From NCBI GenBank assembly GCA_024225275.1, contig JAAEMS010000091.1, forward strand, positions 1 to 38,760: a DNA stretch of 38,760 nucleotides, given 5' to 3'. Under the pieces are notes generated by a model. The model saw only the letters and a list, made by a program, of their open reading frames with translations, made no database searches and was not told the DNA's origin. Shown in pieces: positions 19,348 to 26,400 of the stretch (position 1 is the stretch's first letter; each line of letters opens with the position of its first letter). Made by a program: the position numbers and the translations under genes. This stretch comes from Actinomycetes bacterium (GTDB lineage: Bacteria; Actinomycetota; Acidimicrobiia; Acidimicrobiales; JAAEMS01).

Positions 19348-20584
19348 CCTAGAGCGTTCACCTTTCGACCCGGTCGAGAGGGCCGTGGAAGCCATTGCCC
19401 GCGGTGAGATCGTCGTGGTGGTCGACGACGAGGATCGGGAGAACGAGGGCGACCTCATCATGGCCGCCGAGCACGCCACCCCCGAGAAGCTGGCCTTCTT
19501 CGTGCGCCATACCTCGGGGGTGATCTGCGCACCGGTCAGTGAGGATCGGGCCGACGAGCTCGACCTGCCTTTGATGGTGCAGAACAACGGCAACAACGAG
19601 TTCATGCGCACCGCTTTCACCACCACCGTCGACTACCGCCACGGCACGACCACCGGAATCTCCGCCGAGGACCGGGCCCTGACCCTGCACAAGATGGTCG
19701 ACCCCGACACCAAGCCCGCCGACCTGCTCCGGCCCGGCCACATCTTCCCCCTGCGGGCCCGCGAGGGAGGCGTGCTCAAGCGGGCCGGGCACACCGAGGC
19801 CGCGGTCGACCTGGCCCGGATGGCCGGCCTCAGCCCGGGCGGGGTGCTGTGCGAGATCGTCAACGACGATGGCACGATGGCTCGCGTCCCCGACCTTGTC
19901 GAATTCTGCCGCGAGCACGATCTGGTGTTCATCTCGATCGCCGACATGATCCGCTACCGGCGGTCCACCGAGAAGCTGGTGAGCCGGGTCGGTCAGGCCC
20001 GCATCCCCACCCCGTGGGGCGACTTCTCGGGGGTGGCGTTCCGGTCGCTGCTGGACGGCGAAGAGCACCTGGCCATGGTTCACGGTGAGCTCGAGGGTGT
20101 CGAGGACGTGCTCGTCCGGGTCCACTCCGAGTGCCTGACCGGCGATGTGTTCGGCAGCCAGCGCTGTGATTGCGGCCCCCAGGTCCAGAAGGCCATGGAG
20201 ATGATCGCGGAGGAGGGGAAGGGGGTTGTTGTGTACCTGAGGGGTCACGAGGGCCGGGGCATCGGCATCGGCCACAAGATCCGGGCCTACAGCCTCCAGG
20301 AACAGGGCCTCGACACCGTCGATGCCAACCTCGAGCTCGGGCTTCCGGCCGACAGCCGCGAGTACGGCATCGGGGCCCAGATCCTCAACGACCTGGGGGT
20401 GACCACCATGCGGCTCGTGACCAACAACCCGCTGAAGTACGGAGGGATCGAAGGGTTTGGACTGAGGATCACCGGTCGGGTACCCATCGAGGTCGAACCT
20501 CATCCCGAGAACATCGCCTACCTGCGCACCAAGCAGGAACGGATGGGCCATCTGCTCGACCTCGACAACCAGGCTGGAGGCTGA
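19340..20584 (+). CDS. ribBA: Bifunctional DHBP synthase/GTP cyclohydrolase II
   Basis: RibB makes the 4-carbon precursor from ribulose 5-phosphate, and RibA opens the imidazole ring of GTP. The 414-residue fusion has the RibB domain first (about 10-205; [16 protein letters not shown], and the [22 protein letters not shown] region). The RibA domain follows (about 210-400), with the zinc cysteines in [17 protein letters not shown] and the loop [25 protein letters not shown] lies 6 bases before ATG 19340. ribH follows 2 bases after the stop. Confidence 0.97.
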   Translation: MTDLERSPFDPVERAVEAIARGEIVVVVDDEDRENEGDLIMAAEHATPEKLAFFVRHTSGVICAPVSEDRADELDLPLMVQNNGNNEFMRTAFTTTVDYRHGTTTGISAEDRALTLHKMVDPDTKPADLLRPGHIFPLRAREGGVLKRAGHTEAAVDLARMAGLSPGGVLCEIVNDDGTMARVPDLVEFCREHDLVFISIADMIRYRRSTEKLVSRVGQARIPTPWGDFSGVAFRSLLDGEEHLAMVHGELEGVEDVLVRVHSECLTGDVFGSQRCDCGPQVQKAMEMIAEEGKGVVVYLRGHEGRGIGIGHKIRAYSLQEQGLDTVDANLELGLPADSREYGIGAQILNDLGVTTMRLVTNNPLKYGGIEGFGLRITGRVPIEVEPHPENIAYLRTKQERMGHLLDLDNQAGG

Positions 20585-20586
20585 CG

Positions 20587-21093
20587 ATGACCACCACCCT
20601 GGAGGGGTCTGTCCGGGGCGAAGGGCTCCGGATAGGCATCGTGGCCTGCCGGTTCAACGACTTCATCACCGAGCGGCTACTCAGTGGGGCCCAACACACC
20701 CTGGGCCGCCACGGCGTCAGGGTCGACGACGTCGTCGTGGCCTGGGTGCCGGGTGCGTTCGAGGCCCCGGCCGCGGCTCAGGCCCTGGCCGGGCGCGAGG
20801 GCATCTCGGCGGTCATCACCCTGGGGGCGGTCATCCGTGGTGCCACCGGCCACTACGACATCGTGGCCGGCCAATCGGCGGCTGGTCTGATGCGTGTCCA
20901 ACTGGATTCGCGTGTACCCGTGGTGAACGGGATCCTGACCACCGACACGATCGAGCAGGCCATCGAGCGGGCGGGAACCAAGGCGGGCAACAAGGGCTCG
21001 GAGGCCGCGGTGACGGCGGTCGAGATGGCGAGTCTGCTCACCGAAGTAGATAGCTTCGAATTCGCGACGGGGAGCGGGAATTCATCCCAGTAG
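20587..21093 (+). CDS. ribH: Lumazine synthase
   Basis: RibH condenses the RibD and RibB products into dimethylribityllumazine and assembles as a 5- or 60-mer in relatives. The 168 residues contain [17 protein letters not shown], the VPGAFEAP string, and [16 protein letters not shown] with the catalytic His. The C-terminus [17 protein letters not shown] is typical, followed by a longer tail than usual. ATG 20587 is 2 bases after ribBA. It completes a ribD-ribE-ribBA-ribH set under one riboswitch. Confidence 0.95.
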   Translation: MTTTLEGSVRGEGLRIGIVACRFNDFITERLLSGAQHTLGRHGVRVDDVVVAWVPGAFEAPAAAQALAGREGISAVITLGAVIRGATGHYDIVAGQSAAGLMRVQLDSRVPVVNGILTTDTIEQAIERAGTKAGNKGSEAAVTAVEMASLLTEVDSFEFATGSGNSSQ

Positions 21094-21104
21094 GGTTGGC
21101 GGCC

Positions 21105-21980
21105 ATGCTGAAGCTGGTACTCCCCAAGGGCTCGCTCGAGAAGGCCACCCTCGAATTGTTCGAGGCCGCTGATCTGCCCGTGAGGCGCTCTTCGGAGGTC
21201 GACTACAAGGCCACCGTCGACGACCCTCGCATCGACGGGGTACGCATCCTGCGGCCCCAGGAGATCGGCACCTATGTGGCCGACGGCCTGTTCGACCTGG
21301 GTATCACCGGGCGCGACTGGGTGGAGGAGACCAGCTCCAAGGTCCATTCACTGGGTGAGCTGCAGTACTCGAAGGTCACCAGCAATCCGGTGCGCATCGT
21401 GGTCGCCGTCCCGCAGGACTCCGTGGTCACCAGCGTCGAGCAGCTGGGCGACGGGGTGAAGGTAAGCACCGAGTATCCCGAGATCACCAAGCGGTTCTTT
21501 GCCGACAAGGGCATCGACGCCGACATCCGTCTCAGCTACGGCGCCACCGAGGCCAAGGTCCCCGACATCGTCGACTGTGCGGTCGACATCACCGAGACGG
21601 GTCGGGCCCTGCGGGCTGCGGGCCTCAAGATCATCGACACCATGCTCACCAGCTACACCGAGCTGGTGGCCAATCCCCAGAGCTACGCCGATCCGGTGAA
21701 GCGCAAGGCGATGGAACAGATCCAGACCCTTCTGCTCGGAGTCCTCGACGCCCGCGGCAAGGTCCTGGTCAAGCTCAACATCGCGCGAGTGGCTCTCGAT
21801 GGAGTCATCGAGAGCCTGCCCTCGATGAAGGCCCCCACTGTCAACGAGCTGTACGGCGGTCAGGGCTTCGCCATCGAGACGGTGGTGCCCAAGAGCGAAA
21901 TCAATGTCTTGATCCCGGCCCTCCGGGAACTTGGTGCCACCGACATCGTCGAGATGCCGATCACCAAGATCGTGCCGTGA
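21105..21980 (+). CDS. hisG: ATP phosphoribosyltransferase, long form
   Basis: HisG joins ATP and PRPP in the first, feedback-controlled step of histidine synthesis. The 291-residue length and the C-terminal PII-like regulatory domain (about 215-291, LVKLNIARVALDGVIESLPSMKAPTV) mark the long HisG form that works without HisZ and binds histidine. The catalytic part has LVLPKGSLEKAT, the DLGITGRDW string and the PRPP-loop region VDCAVDITETGRALR. ATG 21105 is chosen over the in-frame TTG 21096. In Streptomyces, as I recall, hisE sits between ribH and hisG; it is absent here. Confidence 0.95.
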   Translation: MLKLVLPKGSLEKATLELFEAADLPVRRSSEVDYKATVDDPRIDGVRILRPQEIGTYVADGLFDLGITGRDWVEETSSKVHSLGELQYSKVTSNPVRIVVAVPQDSVVTSVEQLGDGVKVSTEYPEITKRFFADKGIDADIRLSYGATEAKVPDIVDCAVDITETGRALRAAGLKIIDTMLTSYTELVANPQSYADPVKRKAMEQIQTLLLGVLDARGKVLVKLNIARVALDGVIESLPSMKAPTVNELYGGQGFAIETVVPKSEINVLIPALRELGATDIVEMPITKIVP

Positions 21981-22192
21981 CCGGACGGGGCAGGGGAGTG
22001 GTGGCCTCGTTCGACGAGCAGGCCGGCCGCGGGACGGTCCGCGGCGACGACGGGGTCGAGCTCTACTTCCACTGCACGGCCATCGCCGACGGCGCCCGTT
22101 CCATCGACGAAGGCGACACGGTGAGCTTCGAGGTAGAGGCAGGGGCGCCCGGTGTCTGGGAAGCCGCCCACCTCACGAAATTGGCGGGGTAG
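21977..22192 (+). CDS. Small cold-shock-domain-like protein
   Basis: The 71-residue protein reads as one OB-fold cold-shock-type domain: GRGVVASFDEQAGRGTVRGD near the start, the aromatic VELYFHCTAI corresponding to the second RNA-binding motif, and EGDTVSFEVEAGAPG near the end. The first RNA-binding motif (KGFGF in classical Csp) is replaced by AGRGTV, so nucleic-acid binding may differ. It starts at GTG 21977, overlapping the hisG stop as GTGA, and so depends on that transcript. Its physiological role is unknown. Confidence 0.75.
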   Translation: MTGRGRGVVASFDEQAGRGTVRGDDGVELYFHCTAIADGARSIDEGDTVSFEVEAGAPGVWEAAHLTKLAG

Positions 22193-22213
22193 CCAACCTC
22201 GGGTTCAGCCGCC
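22183..22213 (+). terminator. Terminator of the rib-hisG operon
   Basis: GGCGG (22183-22187) pairs with CCGCC (22209-22213), and within the loop AACC (22195-22198) pairs with GGTT (22202-22205). TTCTTTC follows directly on the plus strand. It spans the 12-bp gap between two convergent genes. Confidence 0.45.
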
Positions 22214-22678
22214 TTCTTTCATGGTTCTGATCTGCACGAAGGCCATCTGGATCTGGGCCCGGGCGTTGACCAACGTCTCTTCGTGCTCGCCCAGTCGGCC
22301 GGTCACGTTGTCGAGCACCGCAGCCAGGCTGTCGATGGCGAGTTGGGCGGCCTCGAGGTCGGGGTCCTCGTCGCTGAGGTGGATGGCGGCCAGCTCGTAG
22401 ATGCCCATGAGGTGGTTGGCAATCACCACCGAGGCGTCGCTCTCCTTGATCTGCTGGCGGACCATGGCCATTTCCTGGGCCATGGCCAGCGCCTCTTCCC
22501 GCTCTTCGGGGCTGAGGGCCTCGAGCTGGGCCCTCTGCTCGGGGGGCAACGAGGCCAGTAGTTCCTCGACGCCACCGGTGGGCGGGATCGCCTCGGTCTC
22601 CTCGCCAGCCGGCGGGGGAGTGCCGGGCTGGTCACGGTCGACGGGATGCTCGCCGCCAGGGGTCCACAGACTGCTCAT
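22205..22678 (-). CDS. DUF1844-like protein
   Basis: The 157-residue acidic protein has a disordered first third (Pro/Glu/Gly-rich), a helical stretch with SLPPEQRAQLEALSPEEREEAL, and a C-terminal helical domain (about 85-157) with LMGIYELAAIHLSDEDPDLEAAQLAIDSL and NVTGRLGEHEETL. This matches the pattern I recall for DUF1844, a family of unknown function often next to infC in actinobacteria. Here it is on the opposite strand from infC. GAAGG lies 7 bases before the minus-strand ATG at 22678. A longer frame upstream adds 17 unconvincing residues. Confidence 0.65.
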   Translation of the reverse strand: MSSLWTPGGEHPVDRDQPGTPPPAGEETEAIPPTGGVEELLASLPPEQRAQLEALSPEEREEALAMAQEMAMVRQQIKESDASVVIANHLMGIYELAAIHLSDEDPDLEAAQLAIDSLAAVLDNVTGRLGEHEETLVNARAQIQMAFVQIRTMKEGG

Positions 22679-23094
22679 TGTTCTACCTTCGCCTTCTGGG
22701 GGCCCGTCGAGGCCCCTTCGGTGCGCCACCGTGTTCTTCGTTCACCTTCGGGTGGGCCGGTGGGGCCCTTCCGTGCGGCTCACGATGGTCCTGCGGCGGA
22801 GATTGGGTGTGGGGCTGCTAGAGTTAGCGCCCAAACCTAACGGAAGCGGGGCTCGCCCCCACCCAGCCATCACTGGTGCGCCTGGGTCGCACGGAATGTG
22901 CTCGAGATCGCAAGCAGGGCTGTTGGCCCTGGGGCGCGGTGGAGTGGCGCGGATGTCGGCTTTCTCCGGTGTCCGCGTTTCGTCGTTTTGGGCGGAGCAC
23001 GGCAACTACAGCGTGATCGCTCTGAGCGGGCGGGCACGAACATCGAATGAACCACGACCAGGAGGACTGCGTACGTGACGAGGAGTGATCGGCT
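22679..23094 (+). promoter_or_regulatory. Long leader region before infC
   Basis: No gene of normal length is visible in these 416 bases. Hairpins can be drawn at 22699-22716 (GGGGCC/GGCCCC), 22861-22887 (ACCCAG/CTGGGT) and 22915-22931 (CAGGGC/GCCCTG, 5-base loop), and GTTAG/CTAAC forms an inverted repeat near 22823-22840. Two short ORFs end near infC: 23047-23088 (13 codons) and 23075-23098 (7 codons, with GGAGGA 8 bases upstream), the latter stop overlapping the infC ATA. Promoters for both divergent genes must lie here, but I could not place them with confidence. Confidence 0.45.
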
Positions 23095-23757
23095 ATAGCC
23101 GCCCCGACGAATGAACCGAGGATCAACGACAGGATTCGGGCCCGTGAGGTCCGCCTGGTGGCACCGGATGGCGAGCAAATCGGCATCCGACCCCTGCCCC
23201 AGGCTCTGGCCATGGCCCGCGATCTGGATCTCGATCTCGTCGAGGTAGCCGACAAGGCCAACCCCCCGGTGTGTCGGATCATGGACTACGGGAAGTACAA
23301 GTACGAGACCGCCCAGCGAGCCAAGGAATCCCGCAAGAAGGCTACGAACGTCGTAATCAAGGAAATGAAGTACCGACCCAAGATCGGGATCGGCGACTTC
23401 AACACCAAGACCCGCAAGGTCGAGCACTTCCTCGACGAGGGTCACAAGGTGAAGATCACGATCATGTTCCGGGGCCGCGAAGTCCATCATCCGGAGCTCG
23501 GCAAGAAGATTCTCGATCAGGTGGCCGAGGAAGTCGGCCACCTGGCACGGGTCGAGGTCGTTCCACGGCTCGACGGCCGCAACATGACCATGGTCCTTGC
23601 CCCCGACAAGAAGGCCAGGGCCCAGTGGGAGGCCGAGTTGAGGAGGAACGCCGAGGCCGAGGCCCAGGCCGCCGCTTCCAGCGACGGCGACACCGCTTCC
23701 AGCGGCGACGAAACAGCGGCTACCGCCGAGCCCGAGCACAACGAAGATTCCGACTGA
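23095..23757 (+). CDS. infC: Translation initiation factor IF-3 (ATA start)
   Basis: IF-3 binds the 30S subunit and rejects non-standard start codons. A GTG at 23158 would cut off the conserved N-terminus. Reading upstream gives [20 protein letters not shown], the canonical IF-3 opening, so the start must lie upstream of it. The only suitable codon is ATA 23095, with GAGGAG (23080-23085) 9 bases before it and an in-frame stop at 23086. The 220 residues then cover both IF-3 domains plus a 38-residue acidic Ala-rich tail. Rare starts on infC are known to give autoregulation. rpmI and rplT follow as usual. Confidence 0.93.
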   Translation: MAAPTNEPRINDRIRAREVRLVAPDGEQIGIRPLPQALAMARDLDLDLVEVADKANPPVCRIMDYGKYKYETAQRAKESRKKATNVVIKEMKYRPKIGIGDFNTKTRKVEHFLDEGHKVKITIMFRGREVHHPELGKKILDQVAEEVGHLARVEVVPRLDGRNMTMVLAPDKKARAQWEAELRRNAEAEAQAAASSDGDTASSGDETAATAEPEHNEDSD

Positions 23758-23779
23758 ACATCCAGTTCGACATCGAGGA

Positions 23780-23802
23780 CCGGCCCCGACATGCGGGGCC
23801 GG
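23780..23802 (+). promoter_or_regulatory. 8-bp GC hairpin between infC and rpmI
   Basis: CCGGCCCC (23780-23787) and GGGGCCGG (23795-23802) form a perfect stem with loop GACATGC. It sits 26 bases before the rpmI ATG and has no T-run. It may be a processing site, a partial terminator or a site for ribosomal-protein feedback; the sequence does not decide. Confidence 0.45.
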
Positions 23803-23827
23803 CCCAGACAACGAGGTTCCCCCAGAC

Positions 23828-24022
23828 ATGCCGAAGATGAAGACCCATAGAGGCGCCAAAAAGCGGTACAAGGTCACTGGTACCGGCAAGATCATGCGCC
23901 GCAAAGCGGGCAAGAACCACATCCTCGAGAAGAAGAGTGCGAAGCAGAAGCGTCGTCTCTCTAAGGAAGCGGTCCTGGCCCCCGGCGAGCACGATCGGGT
24001 TCGTCGCCAGCTGGGCATCTAG
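23828..24022 (+). CDS. rpmI: Ribosomal protein bL35
   Basis: A 64-residue basic protein of the large ribosomal subunit. [22 protein letters not shown] and the C-terminal [20 protein letters not shown] are characteristic of the family. It lies between infC and rplT, the conserved order. A GAGG core about 12 bases before ATG 23828 is the only ribosome site seen, so translation may depend on the hairpin region upstream. Confidence 0.97.
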   Translation: MPKMKTHRGAKKRYKVTGTGKIMRRKAGKNHILEKKSAKQKRRLSKEAVLAPGEHDRVRRQLGI

Positions 24023-24088
24023 CCCACTCCCGCCCGCCTTCACCGGGCCTCCCCACCACCGACCGATCTCCCCCGAAAGGACAGAACG

Positions 24089-24454
24089 ATGGCCAGAGTC
24101 AAGCGCGCCGTCCATGCCAAGAAGAAGCGCCGGGCCACTCTCGAAAAGGCCAAGGGCTACTACGGCAACAAGAGCCGCTCGTATCGCGCCGCGAACGAGC
24201 AGGTCATGCACAGTGGCCAGTACGCCTTCCGTGACCGCCGGGCCCGCAAGGGCGAGTTCCGGCGACTATGGATCCAGCGCATCAATGCCGCGTGCCGTCA
24301 GCATGACACCAGCTACAGCCGGTTCATCGCCGGGCTGAAGGCGGCTGAGGTCGAGGTAGACCGCAAGGTCCTCGCCGACCTGGCCGTCACCGACCCTGGA
24401 GCGTTCGCGGCCCTGGTCAAGGTGGCCGCCGAGGCCAACTCGGCTTCGGCCTGA
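24089..24454 (+). CDS. rplT: Ribosomal protein bL20
   Basis: A 121-residue basic protein needed early in 50S assembly, and in some bacteria a repressor of its own operon. [45 protein letters not shown] and the C-terminal helical domain are all normal. AAAGGA lies about 8 bases before ATG 24089. No L20-type binding structure could be recognised by eye. Confidence 0.97.
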   Translation: MARVKRAVHAKKKRRATLEKAKGYYGNKSRSYRAANEQVMHSGQYAFRDRRARKGEFRRLWIQRINAACRQHDTSYSRFIAGLKAAEVEVDRKVLADLAVTDPGAFAALVKVAAEANSASA

Positions 24455-24473
24455 CCTCCCACTGAAGGAACCG

Positions 24474-25289
24474 GTGTCTGACGGGCCGCTGGCCGCCTCG
24501 AACGCTCGAATTCGTACCTTGCGGCGCCTCACAGGGCGCCGCAAGGCGCGTCAGGAGGCGGGTTGCTTCGTTGTCGACGGGCCGGTTCTGGTGGCTGAGG
24601 CGCTCACTTCACCGCTTACAGTCCGCGAGATCTACGCCGGGGAGTCCTGCGACGAGCCGGTCCTGGCCGACGCGGTCGGTGCCGGGGTGCCGGTCACCCG
24701 TGTCGTCGACGGGGTTCTGACCCGGGTTCTGGATCCTGTCAGCGCTCAGGAGGCGGCGGCCCTGGTCGAGCTGCCGGCCCCCCTCACCGTGGCCGAGCTA
24801 GCCAGATCCTCGGGCTCCGAAGCCCCGTTCGTGTTGGTGCTGGCCGAGATCCAGGATCCCGGGAACGCCGGCACCCTCATGCGCACGGCCGAGGCCGCGG
24901 GTGTCGATCTGGTGGTTGCCACCGAGGGCACCGCCGACGCCTTCGCCCCGAAAACGGTCCGATCCTCAGCGGGTGCCGTTCTACGCGTGCCGGTGATCGA
25001 TGGGGTGAGTCTCCACCAGTCCCTGGCCGAGCTGGGGGCTCTCGGTCTCCGGCGCCTGGCCACTCGTGCTCATGGAGCTCGGGCCCACACCAGCATCGAT
25101 CTGCGGGGCCCCGTGGCCCTGGTGCTGGGCAACGAAGCCCGCGGGTTGCCCCCTGAGGCCGATGACTGGGTCGACGATGGCATCACCATCCCGCTGGCCG
25201 GCTCCACCGAGTCGCTCAACGTCGGGGCTGCCGGTGCCGTGCTGTGCTTCGAGGCCCGCCGCCAGCGAGACCAGTCAAGTGGCGCGTGA
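24474..25289 (+). CDS. SpoU/TrmH-family RNA 2'-O-methyltransferase
   Basis: The 271-residue protein has an N-terminal substrate-binding domain (about 1-105, with RRLTGRRKARQEAGCFVVDGP) and a C-terminal SPOUT knot domain with the three motifs: EIQDPGNAGTLMRTAEAAG, LVLGNEARGLP and IPLAGSTESLNVGAAGAVL. This is the TsnR/RlmB-like type found after rplT in actinobacteria. It probably methylates 23S rRNA, but the target cannot be assigned. GTG 24474 has GAAGGA 5 bases before it and lies 19 bp after rplT. It is distinct from the SPOUT domain of the fusion at 11958-13139. Confidence 0.9.
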   Translation: MSDGPLAASNARIRTLRRLTGRRKARQEAGCFVVDGPVLVAEALTSPLTVREIYAGESCDEPVLADAVGAGVPVTRVVDGVLTRVLDPVSAQEAAALVELPAPLTVAELARSSGSEAPFVLVLAEIQDPGNAGTLMRTAEAAGVDLVVATEGTADAFAPKTVRSSAGAVLRVPVIDGVSLHQSLAELGALGLRRLATRAHGARAHTSIDLRGPVALVLGNEARGLPPEADDWVDDGITIPLAGSTESLNVGAAGAVLCFEARRQRDQSSGA

Positions 25290-25334
25290 CTGGCGCGTCC
25301 GATGTCTACTCTTCCAACAGGAGACACCCGCCGA

Positions 25335-25355
25335 ATGATCGACCGGACCCCATGA
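25335..25355 (+). other. 6-codon ORF overlapping the pheS start
   Basis: ATG 25335 opens MIDRTP followed by TGA (25353-25355), which overlaps the pheS ATG as ATGA. AGGAG (25319-25323) is 11 bases before it, while pheS itself has only a weak CGGA. Coupled translation is possible. It has no Phe codons, so it is not a pheL-type attenuator peptide. Confidence 0.25.
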
Positions 25356-26350
25356 TCGAAGAATTGACCCACATCGAGGTCGAGGCCCGCGACCTCATCA
25401 ATGGTGCTACTGACCTCGACACCCTCAAGGCGGTCGACGCCGACCTGCTGGGCCGGAGCGCGCCCCTCACGGCATTCAAGAAGGACATCGGCAAGCTCGC
25501 CCCCGAAGACCGCAAGGACGCCGGACAGGCCCTCAACCGGGTGCGCACGGCTGTTCAGGAGGCCATCGAGGTCCGCCGCAACGAGCTCGAAGCCGCCCAG
25601 CGGGCCCACCAGCTCGAAGATGAGCGCCTCGACCTCTCCGAAGTGCTCACCCGGCCCCAGTTGGGCCATCTCCACATCACCACCCAGACGTGGCAGCTCC
25701 TCGAGGATGTGTTCGTCGGTATGGGATTCACGGTGTCGGAGGGTCCCGAGATCGAATCCGAGTGGTACAACTTCGGTTCCCTCAACTTTCCGCCCGACCA
25801 CCCGGCTCGAGACATGTACGACACCCTGTACGTCGAGTACGGCGAGCCGGGCAGCACCCTGCTGCGCACCCATACCTCCCCGGTACAGATGAGGGTGATG
25901 GAGAACGAGGAACCGCCGATCTACACGATCGCCCCCGGGCGAGTGTTCCGTCAGGACACCGCGGACGCCACCCACATGCCCGTCTTCCACCAGATCGAGG
26001 GCCTGGTCGTCGACAGGGGCATCACCCTGGGCGACCTGGCCGGCACCATCGAGGCCTTCACTACCGCCTATTTCGGGGGCAGCTTCACCTCACGCCTTCG
26101 TCCCTCGTATTTCCCGTTCACCGAGCCATCGGCCGAGTTCGACATCCTGATGCCCAACGGCGAGTGGCTCGAGCTCGGGGGTTGCGGCATGGTTCACCCC
26201 AGTGTCCTGGGCCACGGTGGCCTCGATCCCGAGGAGTGGTCGGGATTCGCCTTCGGGTTCGGCCTCGACCGCTTGGCCCTCATGAAGTTCGGGGTCGATG
26301 ATCTCCGCGAGCTATGGAGCAACGACGTCCGTTTCCTCCGCCAGTTCTGA
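25352..26350 (+). CDS. pheS: Phenylalanyl-tRNA synthetase alpha chain
   Basis: The alpha chain holds the catalytic site of the alpha2-beta2 enzyme. The 332 residues comprise an N-terminal coiled coil that contacts tRNA (about 1-90) and a class II core with motif 2 region TIAPGRVFRQDTADATHMPVF, the FHQIEGLVVD string, and motif 3 GFAFGFGLDRLALMKFG. ATG 25352 gives the usual MIEELTHIEVEA start; the open frame upstream is not conserved in character. pheT follows 50 bases later. Confidence 0.97.
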   Translation: MIEELTHIEVEARDLINGATDLDTLKAVDADLLGRSAPLTAFKKDIGKLAPEDRKDAGQALNRVRTAVQEAIEVRRNELEAAQRAHQLEDERLDLSEVLTRPQLGHLHITTQTWQLLEDVFVGMGFTVSEGPEIESEWYNFGSLNFPPDHPARDMYDTLYVEYGEPGSTLLRTHTSPVQMRVMENEEPPIYTIAPGRVFRQDTADATHMPVFHQIEGLVVDRGITLGDLAGTIEAFTTAYFGGSFTSRLRPSYFPFTEPSAEFDILMPNGEWLELGGCGMVHPSVLGHGGLDPEEWSGFAFGFGLDRLALMKFGVDDLRELWSNDVRFLRQF

Positions 26351-26400
26351 CCTGGCCACCCAATTTGTCCCGCTGACCCCACTGTCCTGAGGCTGTTCCC

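Noticed and set aside
19358..20551. 397-codon minus-strand open frame opposite ribBA
   Set aside because: High-GC shadow of a complete ribBA gene; composition is typical of antisense frames.
23158..23160. GTG 23158 as the infC start
   Set aside because: It would delete the conserved [17 protein letters not shown] segment of IF-3 and has no ribosome site.
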